This document shows positions 43,788-54,947 of a stretch of DNA of 64,000 nucleotides, piece by piece (positions within the stretch are counted from its first letter, which is position 1; every line of letters begins with the position of its first letter). Where the stretch lies: positions 1,054,001 through 1,118,000 of the forward strand of contig JARGXX010000117.1 in the NCBI GenBank assembly GCA_030374765.1. Direction: 5' to 3'. This DNA is from Agarophyton chilense (taxonomy: Eukaryota > Rhodophyta > Florideophyceae > Gracilariales > Gracilariaceae). Position numbers and translations under genes: made by a program. Under the pieces are notes generated by a model. The model saw nothing but the letters and a program-made list of their open reading frames with translations. It was not told the origin of the DNA and made no database searches.

Positions 43788-46187
43788 ATTGCCTTGCGCT
43801 TGTTTGATACTTTTACCTTTTGTGAAGCTCAACAACGTTTTTTCTCGAAAAGAGGCGGGTTGACGGGAGGAAGCACAAGACGACTAAAAGAGTGATCGAT
43901 TCTTTCCCAGGGGGGGAAGACTGCTCGTGATCTGTCAAATGGACGAGCCTGAATGATGCATTCGCTACGGATGTAGGTGTCAGGGGGGAACAAGTGCCAG
44001 TTCGTGTTTGTTGTGCAACCATGTTGATTGTGGGTGTTTCGGACACGTGTATGAAACACTTGGTTCATCGCACTTTGGCTCGACCTTTATTTTTGGTCAG
44101 GTGTGAAGGGTAGCAATCAGAACTGCTCATTTTGGAACACCTTTTGTCAGCCCGATTTCATTCTTTGTGGTGTCAAAAAGGCCAGAAAAAAATTGAAAAA
44201 CAAACCGCTGCATTTGCAATGGCTTTATTTGAGAAGCCCAATTTTGACCAGCCACGGATATCCCGACCCCCCTAACGAAGCATACAAAGCGCAAGCAACG
44301 CTTATACGTTATGTTTGACGTCCTTCAATCCGCGTTGTTCATTTCCGGGTAAACGCCTTGATCTTTAACGGCGCATAAGCTCTGTCAGAGACAAGCTCAA
44401 GTCGTCTTCGCTCACAAACACCAAACCAATTCGAAAGTCTCAAGTCGTCACGTTTGATACGCTTCTCCTCTTATCCAGCCGGTCCGTTTTATCAAAACCT
44501 TCTTTTTCCATATGAGAAATTTCATTTAACACGATTTGCTTCTCTGCTTGCTTCTTTAATGTTCTGATCCATTTCAGAGAAAAGCTTAGTCCTTCTTTTT
44601 CCTCTTTTTTCTCTGCTACGCGTACGAGCGCTCGCAATGGCGCATTCTTCTAAAGTACCCTTTTCGTAGTTCTGTGGGTCTGCGTCATATTTTGTACTGC
44701 AATTTGTGCTCTTGTGGGTGTATCATTTTTGATACACCTGAGCTCGACCGTTGGAAACGCTATGCAGTCGCAATACCGCATTCATAAGCTATTGCTTGGG
44801 CTTTACTCGATGAAGAGAAGTTATGAAAAGAATTACTTCATGGAACGATTTGAACAGGAGAAATTTAATTCGAAAGTACGGTATTAAGTGTAAAATGTAA
44901 AGTGCCATCACTAAATATTTTATTTGGTATTATTTAGATAATTATGAAGTGGAACGCCACGTGTATGCATTACTGTACAGTATTTGCCTTGTTTCTTGGC
45001 ACATTGAAGGGCGCAAGGCCCAGAAGATGACAGCGAAGGCCAGCCATCAAACAACAAACGAACCTTAACACCATCTTGGTGAGTTCTAGAAATCCTCAAA
45101 TGATTTATCACAAAGGGGAACCTATATGATCAGTTCTTCACGGTTCTGAGCTATGGCTCTTGTTCTGAGGATACTTTCAACTGTTGCACATATGTCGTGC
45201 TTTTTCTACAGCTTTTTGTGTGTGTGCGTGTTGTTTTTGTTTTTAGTTTTTCTACTGTTTCCTGGTTATTTGTGGTATCGCAAGGTTTGTCGAGCCGATT
45301 TCATTTGCATTACGTACCGCCGTATCTGGAAATCCGCCTCGTGAATACACGTATTATCCCTAATGTTCAGGCACACTTGGTTGCTTTCCGCACACTTTCT
45401 TCTTATCTAAGAATCGTCGCTCGTAAGGAGACACCCGCTCCTCGCGGTTATTTCTGTAGATAGCCGCTGCACCGAGACTTCTACAGTCTTCAGTGGAATA
45501 CCACATAAATCGCTGGTTTCTATGGCAGGAATCATGTGGAGTGAGCTTTTTAGGCCTTTTATTTCTTTTCGTCATCACTCGTGTGCCGTATAGTTTCAAA
45601 TCCTGATTAATAGCTGTTTTGGAGCGATTTAGATGATTTTTTATGCTTTGAAGGGGCCGACTGGCTCCAATAAGTGCTAGTTTAAGTAACTTCTATGCTA
45701 CATAGTTTTTCACCTTTTTGCATTTTTTGCAACGTTTAATGAAATTTTAAAAGGCATTTTACTACGAAGAAGAATGACCTGTATTACACATGCGCAACGA
45801 ATACTATGCTGCTTACACCTTATGGCTCCTATATTAACAACAATTTCAAATAAAAAACTCGTGATACAAGTGATGCATACAAGAGATGCGATCTTTCTCA
45901 TCGGAGATTTCACTAATTCTAATATGACATTCAAAATGAACTTAGAAATGGAGAAATATAGCGTGACAACTCCGTTAACGAATAGCAAGAGCTTCAATGA
46001 AGTGAATCTTTTGCCAACGAACTACGGACTCTCGGAGAATATAAATTTGAAAAAAGAAATGGAAATGCGATGGGATGCGATGTGTCAAGAAAGAAGTCTA
46101 AGTGCGAAAGTGCTCAAAGTTCCCAAACAATTCGACCCAGTGATGCCGTTATTTACAGCAAATTACGACAAGATATTGCGTCTGATA
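43788..46187. other. Region without a supported gene
   Basis: The first part should contain the Sec23 promoter. The rest is AT-rich with short frames only. A plus-strand frame of 142 codons (45774-46202) has no recognised domain and its last codons lie inside the LTR that starts at 46193, so it is either cut by that insertion or fortuitous. Confidence 0.5.
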
Positions 46188-46192
46188 CTGAT

Positions 46193-46801
46193 TTTCGTAT
46201 AGTGGCAAAAGGTTTGACCTTTGAGTTTGTCGATATACTACACTGACCTTGTAGGTGATGAATGCGAGGGATCATCGGCCATGCAGCTCCGGGCGAGCTA
46301 CCATCTAGGTGTTGTCAGCCACGTGTAGTGTTGAAATGTACCTTCTGGTTGAGTAATTGTTAGTAATTGTAACTGTAATTATGTTTATTTTAGTACCGTA
46401 GTGGAGTGGCCACCTGGCACTGTAGCCAGTGCTGGCCAGATCTCTGACACTAAGTCAGAGACCGTGCCTTGCTGGCACCTCCCGGGTGATCTGGACAGTG
46501 CAGTCCACTGCATATAGGAAACTGCACCTCCCCCATCCTAATCTGATAAAGACAGGCACCACTTGGGTCACGACTCTACCTTTTGGTTCATCGTTTCTCA
46601 ACTACCATACAGGCTTTCCCGCGCATCGACGCCTACCATCGTTCACCTACACGGTATAGGCTAGTTGCCCCGCCGTTTTCCCCTGCGGGTTTTCATGGTG
46701 CCCTGTTACCATCGAGGTTTATTACGTCTACCTTCTAAGGTTGAGCGTCACCACGCTCCCGAGACAAGACAGTAGCATACCCCAGAGGTGATTGTACGAC
46801 A
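46193..46801 (+). repeat. 5' LTR of family-A element
   Basis: The 609-bp unit ends TTGTACGACA and aligns end to end with the reverse complement of 51129-51787 (659 bp). The 50-bp length difference equals two extra copies of a 25-bp unit in the other LTR. The first bases TTTCGTATAG correspond to TGTCGCATAG in that copy, so the terminal TG has mutated here. A TATA-like CATATAGG lies near 46510. Confidence 0.9.
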
Positions 46802-46804
46802 TTT

Positions 46805-46823
46805 TGGTCTCCCGACTTAGAAC
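46805..46823 (+). promoter_or_regulatory. Primer-binding site of family-A element
   Basis: TGGTCTCCCGACTTAGAAC begins three bases after the LTR. TGG is the complement of a tRNA CCA end. Family 1 has the same core at 4160, so both families used the same primer tRNA. I could not name the tRNA from the sequence alone. Confidence 0.7.
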
Positions 46824-46948
46824 GTATTTTTAGGTTTCGTCGTACCTTCTCGGTTCACACGAGATTTCGAGAAGGATTGGACGCTCGTACACCTATTTGG
46901 TTTCAGGAAATCCCGCAAAGCAATACAGGATACCACTATTGGTCACAT

Positions 46949-49159
46949 ATGGAACGACCTAAAAGGGATACGTGTGTTGCGAGCGACCCGCCAAGCCATA
47001 AAGGTCTTAAAGGAGCTCCATCGGCTCAACCGATTTTGGGAAACCCCGAGGAGCTGCTCCGGCACCCTCGGGACAAAACCGTAAAGGTACATGGTCCGCC
47101 GCCTATGGCAACGGAACCTCAAAGGGAATTACCGATTGAGGTTGCAGCGGAGGAGCTATGGCCTCAGATCGAAGAGCGAGCGAAAGCGCTCGTCACCCTC
47201 GCGGTCGAGGATGCATTAACCTTAAAGAAGAAGTCGGATACCCGGATGGTTCCGCCCTTAATGGACGTTGATGCATTAACCCGTACTGTGGTTGAACGAG
47301 CAGCTCAAGATCTATCGGACAGGATACCTGAAATGGTGAAACAGTACTTCTTTGCACATGCTAGGGAGCATGTTTACCGGGCTGTACAGGACCTTTGGGT
47401 TTCCGATGGATTCGCAGAATCCCGACCTATACAGGTGAACATCGCAAAGCGCATACCACAAGGGTTCCAAATGGGTCATTCCACCCATTCCAAACACTTA
47501 CCTACTGATAGTGAGTACCTACAAGGTCCAAGGCAGAGTCAAGAGGTCCCGGGGAAGGTAGATCCTCAAAACATTTATCTGCATCAATTACTGGTTTCGT
47601 TCAAAAGGATACCTATGGAGGTGGTCCCAAGGACTATTCGTCTGACTCGTTGGATGAGCGACGAAGAAACCGAAAAGGTAAGAAGCGGATGACGAAGAGG
47701 GGAAATAATTGAGAGGATGATTAAGACCGCGACTCGTCGGACTCCAGTTCCGATACTAGTTCATCGTCTGATGATGACCGTAAAGGTAAGAAGAAGAAGA
47801 AACCGAACAGGTCGACGAAGAGGTCGTCGAAAAAGAACCGAAAGGGTAAAAGGCGATACAATGAGTCGCCCGACTCTGAGTCTGACACCGAAATGGACCT
47901 GGAGAAGCACCAACCGTTGAACGAAATGTTCACCAAAGCGGTTGATTACAGGACTTTTCGGTTGATCAACAAGTCGTTTGAATACACCCCAGAGGTTGCT
48001 CAGAAGGTCACTAAGCACCACAAGAAGCTCAGCTTCCAAATGGGTGACACAACCTTCACAGGTATGGATCCTATTGCGGTGATTGAATTTCTACAGAAGT
48101 TCAAGCTTGCATGTGACCAAAATGGTTTTTCCGAGGGCGCTGCTATGTGGCTATTTCAGTTTTACCTGAAAGGACAAGCATACTACTTGCTGCAGGGTAG
48201 GCTCCGCGGCAATACCTTAGCGATGGATGAGGATGGCACAGAGATGTTGGAGTCATACCCAGAAGTGGTCAATTTCCTTCTGGAAACATACCCCACCGAT
48301 GAGATTATCCAAGAGGCTTATTTGGAAGTCCTCGCTTACCATCAAAGGTCTAGGCAAACCGAATCGGAGTTTTCGCCTCGCGCTGTGAAGTCTGGCAACC
48401 CGTTGTGATAATGTGTTCACTACCTCTAGGTTAAAGTCGCTATTTGCCTACAATGTCGAAAAAGCGATCCGTTCCCAGGTACGCAATTACCTGGCCACTA
48501 TCCGAAAGGTAGACTAAAATGAGTTGTCTCCATACTCCCAGGGCCTTGGAGATACCCTTCGGCTGGGAAAGAGACCAGCCGTGCCTCCAACCTCGATTAA
48601 TAAATCGAAAAGGTCGGTCTTGGAAATTGAAGACACCACAACCTCAGAGGGTAGCTCGCACATCGAAGTACATACAGGGACCGCTATCCACTTGGTAGCG
48701 ACCCAGGGGCGGTTCTCAAAACCTTCGACGATAGAAAATTAGTCGTCAACGCGTACACCATACTCGGTACAATCGCCGCCAAGTGCGATGAGCTCGCAGA
48801 AGATGCAGGGAGCGAGCTCCTATAACTCGCCACCCACATCCTACGCCACTGCTCCTACCAACCAGGTTTCGAAGCCCCCCTCAATGGTAACGCGAGACCC
48901 CCAAACTGGAGGCCTCGTTTTCTGGTTCTGTCTCGCGACAGAACATTTGGCAAACAATTGCGCTAACTTACCTCCAGGGTTGAGAGACCAGTTGATTCAG
49001 GCTCGCATGCAGAATCACCAACGCCTCTATGAGTCTTCAACGCAAGCACAAAATAGGTTGCAACCCCGCACACTGGTACAGGTCAATACCATTGAGGAAA
49101 CACCAAACTTGGACTCAACCCCTCCCGTACAGGAGGAAAACACCGAATGGCTGGCGTAA
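46949..49159 (+). pseudogene. gag: gag of family-A element, broken
   Basis: The first in-frame ATG is at 46949. The frame to 47692 holds a helical segment (ELWPQIEERAKALVTLAV). A stop and frame change follow, with a Lys/Arg-rich stretch, then the capsid-like segment 47893-48408 (DPIAVIEFLQKFKLACDQNG; AAMWLFQFYLKGQA). A further piece 48788-49159 holds a degraded zinc knuckle, FCLATEHLANNC, in which the first Cys of the CCHC pattern reads Phe. At least three breaks separate the pieces. Confidence 0.8.
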
Positions 49160-50046
49160 TGGCCGAACCCAACCTGCAATTGGAAGGCCAATCGATACCC
49201 AGAACCTTGAAGGTGGAAGAGAACACGTCACAAACAGTTTCGGATTGTCATATGAAGTACAACAACTGTAAAGTACGTGCTTCAATGTGTTTCTCCGATC
49301 GCCTTGCGGTTCCAGTCACCTGCGTGTTGGATACGGGGGCTGGCCTAAATGTCCTGAACTCCCGCATCATACCTGAGGCGGTACTTCGGAACTTGAGCCG
49401 ACCTCCGGACAACAACCCGCTGGTGGATGAAAATGAGTGCCCATTAAACCTTCGAGGTATGCTCACCACTGTGGTGCATCTTGGACACCTTAAGGTAAGA
49501 CTGCAATTCTTTCTTGTCGACCGTTTGCCAACAGACTGCCTACTAGGTACGAACTTCATTGACAGACATGTCAAAGCAACCCTTCTTGGTTCCCGTACCG
49601 TCGCCTTACGTCACGGGGGACGAATTGCCATTTTAGGTAATACGGAAACCAAACGTGGATTGTTCGTCAAACAGAAGAAGACGATTTCCACCGAAACGGT
49701 CTCCGACAAAGTGCGCATTACCAAACTGGTCGTTATCCCGGCAATGCACCAAATATTGGTACCGGTGTCGTGTGCGACCCCCGGGCTAGTCATACTACAA
49801 AACCATCCGAGGTTAGCACATCGACACCTCACCTTGATGGCCAACGGGATTGTCGACAACATCCCAAATCAAACCTTTAAGGTGTGTCTCAGCAACTTCG
49901 CCAGTTACGGCGTGAAGTTGCCGAAAAATACCAATGTTGGCATCGCACTACCGGCACCACAAGGGGTCTTCACCGTAGCTCACACTGATCTCGGCGAGGT
50001 AGACTTCGATAAGGAAGGGGGGTGCGCAAATGCTGAAGGACAATGC
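49147..50046 (+). pseudogene. pro: Aspartic protease of family-A element, cut by an LTR
   Basis: The open frame runs on into the inserted family-C LTR and stops at 50076. It has the intact retropepsin loop VLDTGAGLNVLN and a flap/C-terminal half with CLLGTNFI. A downstream segment shared with family 1 reads VILQNHP and NQTFKVCLSNF. Of the elements here, this is the only protease whose catalytic aspartate can be seen intact. The polyprotein would have continued into RT, now located at 56504 and reading leftward. Confidence 0.85.
50042..50046 (+). repeat. Target duplication AATGC, left copy
   Basis: AATGC stands directly before the family-C solo LTR. Its partner is not on the other side of that LTR but at 56505-56509 on the minus strand, beside the second C LTR. 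The displacement is the footprint of an inversion between the two LTRs. Confidence 0.8.
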
Positions 50047-50934
50047 CCTTCAAGGGGGTTTCTTCGCAGGACTTAGGAAGTTCGCTCGCTTGAGGACTAG
50101 CTTGATCTATGACAAGCTATACCGCTATTGCGTGCTGACGGCCGGTTAAAACCGGAAGTGCACAAGGGTGGAACACGTGGACTGCACCGATGCCAACGCT
50201 CGAGTACGAGGCGTGCCACACGTGGCCCGGATTCTACGTAATGGTTAGTATTATTTAGTAGTTTTTAGTTTTTATTTGGCTACGCTATCGCTATTTAGTG
50301 TCTATTTTTCGGGCGTGCGCCCACTGTCAGGGGCCGCGCGCCACACTACTTAGGAGGTTGAGCACTGCTCCCCCGTAAACTGCTCCCCGGTAAAGACCCT
50401 CTTGGGAGATCCCAAGGAGGGAGTCTTGGCTCTGAACTTTTCGCCTTCGGCGCGTCTTCACCGCATACTGCGTGAGCGCCCGTGGTACGTTAGTTCATCC
50501 ACCCCTCTGTCGACCAGAGTGCTTCCACCACGGTGGGTTCATATTTAATTGCCGACACTTGTCATAGTCTCGCCCCTGTAAAGGGTTTCGCCCCCGTTTT
50601 CCTCTTGTTCTCCTTTTTGGCTCTCGTGAGTGGCCGCCTCACTCACCTCGCTCGTCCACCTCATACGAGTGTTTCCTCTCTCCTTTTCCGACCATCGCCG
50701 TGATACCGCTCCGCCTAGGATTGGTCAAACCCCGGACTGTGCCGTGCTCACCTAAACACTCTAGGTATATCCCGCCGGATTGGCCTCGGTCTTACAACCG
50801 ACTCCGTCGTGCCTTTCCAGAGTGGTACTGTTTCTGTGCTCCGCTGGGACGCGTCTCCTCCGCCTGAGGCGTGTCTCTCAAGAGAGGAAGATCCCGAACA
50901 TCTTCTTGGTGTCTCCGCTCCAAGCGTTGTCCTA
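50047..50934 (+). repeat. Family-C LTR inside element A
   Basis: An 888-bp unit, CCTTCAAGGGGG to GTCCTACA, that aligns with the reverse complement of 56510-57382. It interrupts the gag-pol frame of element A between protease and reverse transcriptase. It contains no internal element sequence, so it is a solo LTR. It does not begin with the usual TG; the end call is set by the AATGC duplication and by the limits of similarity with the second copy. Confidence 0.85.
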
Positions 50935-51128
50935 CAAGAAAGAAGAGTAAATAAAAATGGGACGGCTAAGAGGCATAAGAAGCGCATGCGTAGCGTCGAA
51001 TAGTCATATTTTATAAATTAAGATACCTGCTTGGTGTCATTAAATATATGTTGGGATAAACGTCTGGATACTAGTACTTAGTTCAGCCTCCTAAACATAA
51101 CAAAGTTGCGCTTAGTCAATGCATCAGC
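50935..51128. other. Displaced host flank
   Basis: About 194 AT-rich bases between the family-C LTR and the inverted family-A LTR. In the inversion model this is host DNA that used to lie to the right of element A and between it and element C. No gene is seen. Confidence 0.6.
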
Positions 51129-51787
51129 TGTCGTACAATCAACTCTGGGGTATGCTACTGTCTTGTCTCGGGAGCGTGGTGACGCTCAACCGTAGGGAGT
51201 GTGGTGACGCTCAACCGTAGGGAGTGTGGTGACGCTCAACCGTAGAAGGTAGACGTAATAAACCTCGATGGTAACAGGGCACCATGAAAACCCGCAGGGG
51301 AAAACGACGGGGCAATTAGCCTATACCGTGTAGGTGAACGATGGTAGGCGTCGACGCGCGGGAAAGCCTGTGTGGTAGCTGAGAAACGATGAACCAAAAG
51401 GTATAGTCGTGACCCAAGTGGTGCCTGGCTTTATCAGATTAGGATGGGGGAGGTGCAGTTCCCTATATGCAGTGGACTGCACTCTCCAGATCACCCGGGA
51501 GGTGCCAGCAAGGCACGGTCTCTGAACTAGTGTCAGAGACCTGGCCAGCACTGGCTACAGTTACAGGTAGCCACTCCACTACGGTACTAAAATAAACATA
51601 ATTACAATTACAATTACTAACAATTACTCAACCAGAAGGTACATGTCAACACTACACGGGGCTGAAAACACCTAGATGGTAGCTCGCCCGGAGCTGCATG
51701 GCCGATGATCCCTCGCATCCATCACCTACAAGGTCAGTCTAGTATATCGACAACCTCAAAGGTCAAACCTTCTGCCACTATGCGACA
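51129..51787 (-). repeat. 3' LTR of family-A element, inverted
   Basis: The minus strand runs from TGTCGCATAG (at 51787) to TTGTACGACA (at 51129). A purine tract, GTAGGAAGGGG, lies directly upstream on that strand (51790-51800), as expected for the 3' LTR. It contains three tandem copies of a 25-bp unit where the 5' LTR has one. Confidence 0.9.
51172..51246. repeat. 25-bp tandem repeat, three copies, within the LTR
   Basis: Units 51172-51196, 51197-51221 and 51222-51246 share GTGGTGACGCTCAACCGTAG. The unit has a small inverted symmetry around GCGT/ACGC in its first copy. The 5' LTR carries it once, near 46737-46765. Confidence 0.9.
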
Positions 51788-51956
51788 GACCCCTTCCTAC
51801 CCGTTAGACACGCCCAGGGTCTCCTTCCATCAAACCATAAAGGTATAGCGCGCAACAGCGGCGCGGGAATCGGAGTGGTGTCCGCCGGCGGTTGCTCACG
51901 GTGCGCGACGCGCGATCCCTTGAGGTTCAGAACTCGGTGCCAGTGTCGCTTGGGGA

Positions 51957-52855
51957 GTGCGGGCGACGACGGCGGAGCGCGAATTAAGCGACAACCATTC
52001 AGGTGGGGCGAGGATGCAGCGACGGAGAGTCGCGTTCGCACTCGAAACTCTTACACTCGCGTTATGGATATGCTTCATAACGTCGAGTACTTCTCGCTAC
52101 GCCCAATATTGTCCCGGGGAGCCTCCTGTTCATGGAGCCCCCGCCAGCCCCGAACCTTATCAAAGTACTGCGGAGACTCCTGTTGGTCGTTATGCTGGTC
52201 CCTCCCCGTCCGAACGGTTACCTCAAGGTCGTAAGCTGCCTACCCCTACGGGTGTGACTCCTACTAGACCGAGCTCCCGCGGGTTGCTGGTCCGGTTCGA
52301 CCTCTGTTGGCGGGTATTTCTCGTTCTCCGCCTCAATCTATGATGGATTCTCCGGCCGTGGTCGGTTTTCTGGCTCGAATTCGCCAGGCTTGCGTCACCA
52401 ACTTTCAGAGGGCTGGGCCTACCTCCGTGGTTGCTGCATTAACGCTCCTTGAAGGTTTTCTGCCGCGCCATGCGCAATACATGAAGGCGCTGAAACAACT
52501 TGGTTAGTTCCGGAATCAGTTCCAGTTGGACATGTACCAACTAGCCACCCGTCAGGTTGCCAATCTGGCGAGCGTCTCCGCTGCTGCGCCACCTGATCCT
52601 TTGACGGATCCCCTTCTAGGTGCTAGCTTGAACCCTGCGGTTTTTCAACCCGCTCCGGCGCTTCCTTTCGTTCATCCTCTTTTGGTTTTGACTCCTCTCC
52701 CCAGTGGCGTGGCTACCGCTCCTTCGCTACCTTCTAGGTCGGTGGCTCCTAGCATTTCTGCAAGTTTTCCTCCGTGGGTAGTCAATAACAAGGGTCCTCC
52801 TCATCCCATTGCTCCTAAACCGACAGGTCCTTCTACTCCCGGATTCGTGGGCTAG
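51957..52855 (+). pseudogene. Antisense ORF of family-A element (short aORF)
   Basis: This frame lies between the 3' LTR and the chromodomain of element A and is antisense to its pol. It consists of 51957-52343, a shift to 52307-52507, one TAG, and 52526-52855 in the same phase: about 300 codons. Near the start a hydrophobic stretch (LETLTLALWICFIT) could be a membrane segment. A helical middle (SVVAALTLLEGFLP) and a Pro/Ala-rich end follow. It occupies the same place as the aORFs of elements 1 and C but is half as long, and similarity to them is not clear by eye. Confidence 0.4.
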
Positions 52856-53109
52856 TCTTTCTGTCGCTTCACCTTTGAGGTTCTTGTGCCGGCCAGCTGC
52901 CACTTGAATTCCTTAGTGTTTCCTTCTTAAAGTAAATTGTTGTCTCTTGTTGTCTCTTCTACTGTTACATTCGGTTTTTCTTTCGTGTCCTCCCTTGTAA
53001 GTAATCTGACACGCATATGCGTCCACCTTCTGCGGAAAACGACGTCTTTTCTCCCCATTCCTTAGGCCTGAGTACCACGAAGGCCTAAGGTTAGCCGTCT
53101 GCAGACATC

Positions 53110-53277
53110 GGCTCCTAGCGACGGCGCCAATACCTGATACGGAAGTGTGGGGGTATTGCGGCTGGGGGTTGGAGGGCGTCCCCTTCTGGCCCCCGGCCGT
53201 ACAACCTTACGGTGTACTTCAGACCATTTAAGGTTCACTTGTGGCCTACCAGACGGTCTACGGGAAATTTTTCTGAG
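53110..53277 (-). pseudogene. Chromodomain at the end of family-A pol
   Basis: On the minus strand EKFPVDRLVGHK, a stop, TLNGLKYTVRLYG, then PEGDALQPPAAIPPHFRIRYW give the chromodomain order, with the closing helix typical of the family. A GPY/F-like segment (GPCKVLNASDHTVTVEQDG) precedes it at about 53651-53595. The in-frame stop splits the domain. Confidence 0.7.
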
Positions 53278-53669
53278 GTTTGGTCCTGATCTTTCGGGGG
53301 AACGCTACCTCGAGGGTTCTTATGTTCCGAGTTGGGAGCTTCGTGTGTGGAAGCCGGGTCGGGAGCTCCCGCTTTTACCGTTGGAGGTTCAATTTCCGTC
53401 CCTGTTAGAGGTTTGTAGTCTGGATCTTCACATTAGAGGTCATCGTTCACCTCAATTGGGGTGGGGTCCTCCGAGGGTCGAGTGTGCAGAGCTACAGCTC
53501 TGGGCTCTCGGGCTGAGGTGTCTGCCTCAATGCGATGTTGAACCGTTTCAGGTGCTACCGTAATACGTTCAATTAATATCGTATTCGGTATTCCATCTTG
53601 TTCAACCGTAACGGTGTGGTCTGATGCGTTCAATACCTTACAAGGCCCCACTGATTGGGGTAGAAGCTT

Positions 53670-54947
53670 CTAATTGATATATCTATCAATAGCTTCATCG
53701 TCCGCTTCATCACCCGGTCTTGTTCTTTTACCTGAAGGTGGGTTGTCTATGTAGACATATTGTCCCGAAGATACAGAGATCACTTTGGTTACCCTACGGT
53801 CGTAGTCGGCCTTGTACCGCTTCTGGGCTGCAGTGAGGCGGCTCTCTGCATGTTTGAGAGCCCTCCTCAACCTCACAAGGGTATCTCGCTTGACCTGGGC
53901 AGGGGTCAGTGCGCCAGCTGCAGTGTTGGTGGTATGCTCTCCCTGCACTACAATACCTGGGGGATGTCGTGAAAGAACCAAATCAAAGGGAGTGGTCTGC
54001 GTTGACAGGTGTACCTGAAGGTTATAGCAGTAGGTGAGCGGTATCAACAGCTCATCCCACCCAGTTTGGTGCTCTTCCATATAGTGTCGTAGCCTTGATA
54101 CCAATGTGTGGTTAAAGCGCCCGACCTGTCCGTTTGTCTGCGGGTGGTAGGGAGTAGTGAAATAGTGCTTGATCCACAAAAGGTTACAGACTGCTTCGAA
54201 GAATTTCGATGCCAGGTTTGAACCAGTATCGGTAAGTAGGTAAAGTGGTGCACCATACGGGTAGACCCAATTGTTGAGGAACGCGATCGCCAGCGTTTTT
54301 GACTTCGTATCCTTTAAAAGTATCGCTCTCGTGAGCTTCGAGAACCTGTCGGTGATCACTAGAATGTGCTGATACCTATTCTTGGTTTTGGGAAGTGGTC
54401 CTAGAAGGTCTATCGCAACAAACTCCAGCAGACCCGCTGCTGGAAACAGCTTGAGGTATTTTCGATGCTTTCGAATACCACCGCGGGTACAAACACAGGA
54501 TTCGCATTGATCTACAAAGGTATAGACATCATGGGCCATATAAGGCCAGTAGAACTGTTGCCTCAAGGTGTAATACATCGTGGTCGCACCGGGGTGTCCC
54601 GATAGTCCCGAGTAGTGCGCGGGATACAAGACTCTTGGGCGAAGCGCCTTCGGAACCACCTTTTGAAGGCTACCATCCAAGGTTGACTTTCTAACGATGT
54701 ACCCACTGTGGTCCACATCGAACGGTGACCCTTTGAAACCAATTTGGTCAGCCAGGGATCTGCAGTAAGCATCCTGGGCCTGTTCTCGTAGAAATTCCTC
54801 TCGGGTTACGGGCATGACGTTCTTTTCCTCTAGGGTCAGTATCTTCGTTGCCATGTCGGTGTTCCGCAAAGCACCTTCTTCGGATAAGTCCAACACCCTT
54901 CTAGGTGTTCGCCGGTACCATTTTGGTTTGATGACACCAAAAAGCAA
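53670..54947 (-). pseudogene. int: Integrase of family-A element
   Basis: A 425-codon frame with the H-H-C-C zinc-binding part (HYSGLSGHPGATTMYYTL; QCESCVCTRG) and the catalytic core: FVAIDLLGPLP (first Asp), LLTDTGSNLASKFF (second Asp). The third acidic position reads NGQVGRFN where the family has NGQAERFN, so the catalytic Glu is Gly and the enzyme is dead. The end (YKADYDRRV, then YVYIDNPPSGKRTRPG) is the usual C-terminal domain start. Confidence 0.88.

Larger units (their letters stand above)
46193..50046 (+). mobile_element. Family-A Ty3/gypsy element, left half
   Basis: 5' LTR, primer-binding site, gag and protease of a chromovirus, ending where a family-C LTR is inserted at 50047. The missing right half (reverse transcriptase to 3' LTR) lies at 51129-56509 on the opposite strand. 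The bases CTGAT stand directly left of the 5' LTR (46188-46192), and the same five occur one base beyond the inverted 3' LTR (51123-51127, minus strand), as expected for ends of one element. Confidence 0.88.

Noticed and set aside
45774-46202. 142-codon plus-strand frame before element A
   Set aside because: It is AT-rich, has no recognised domain, and its last codons come from the LTR. Across the empty site the frame would stop within three codons.
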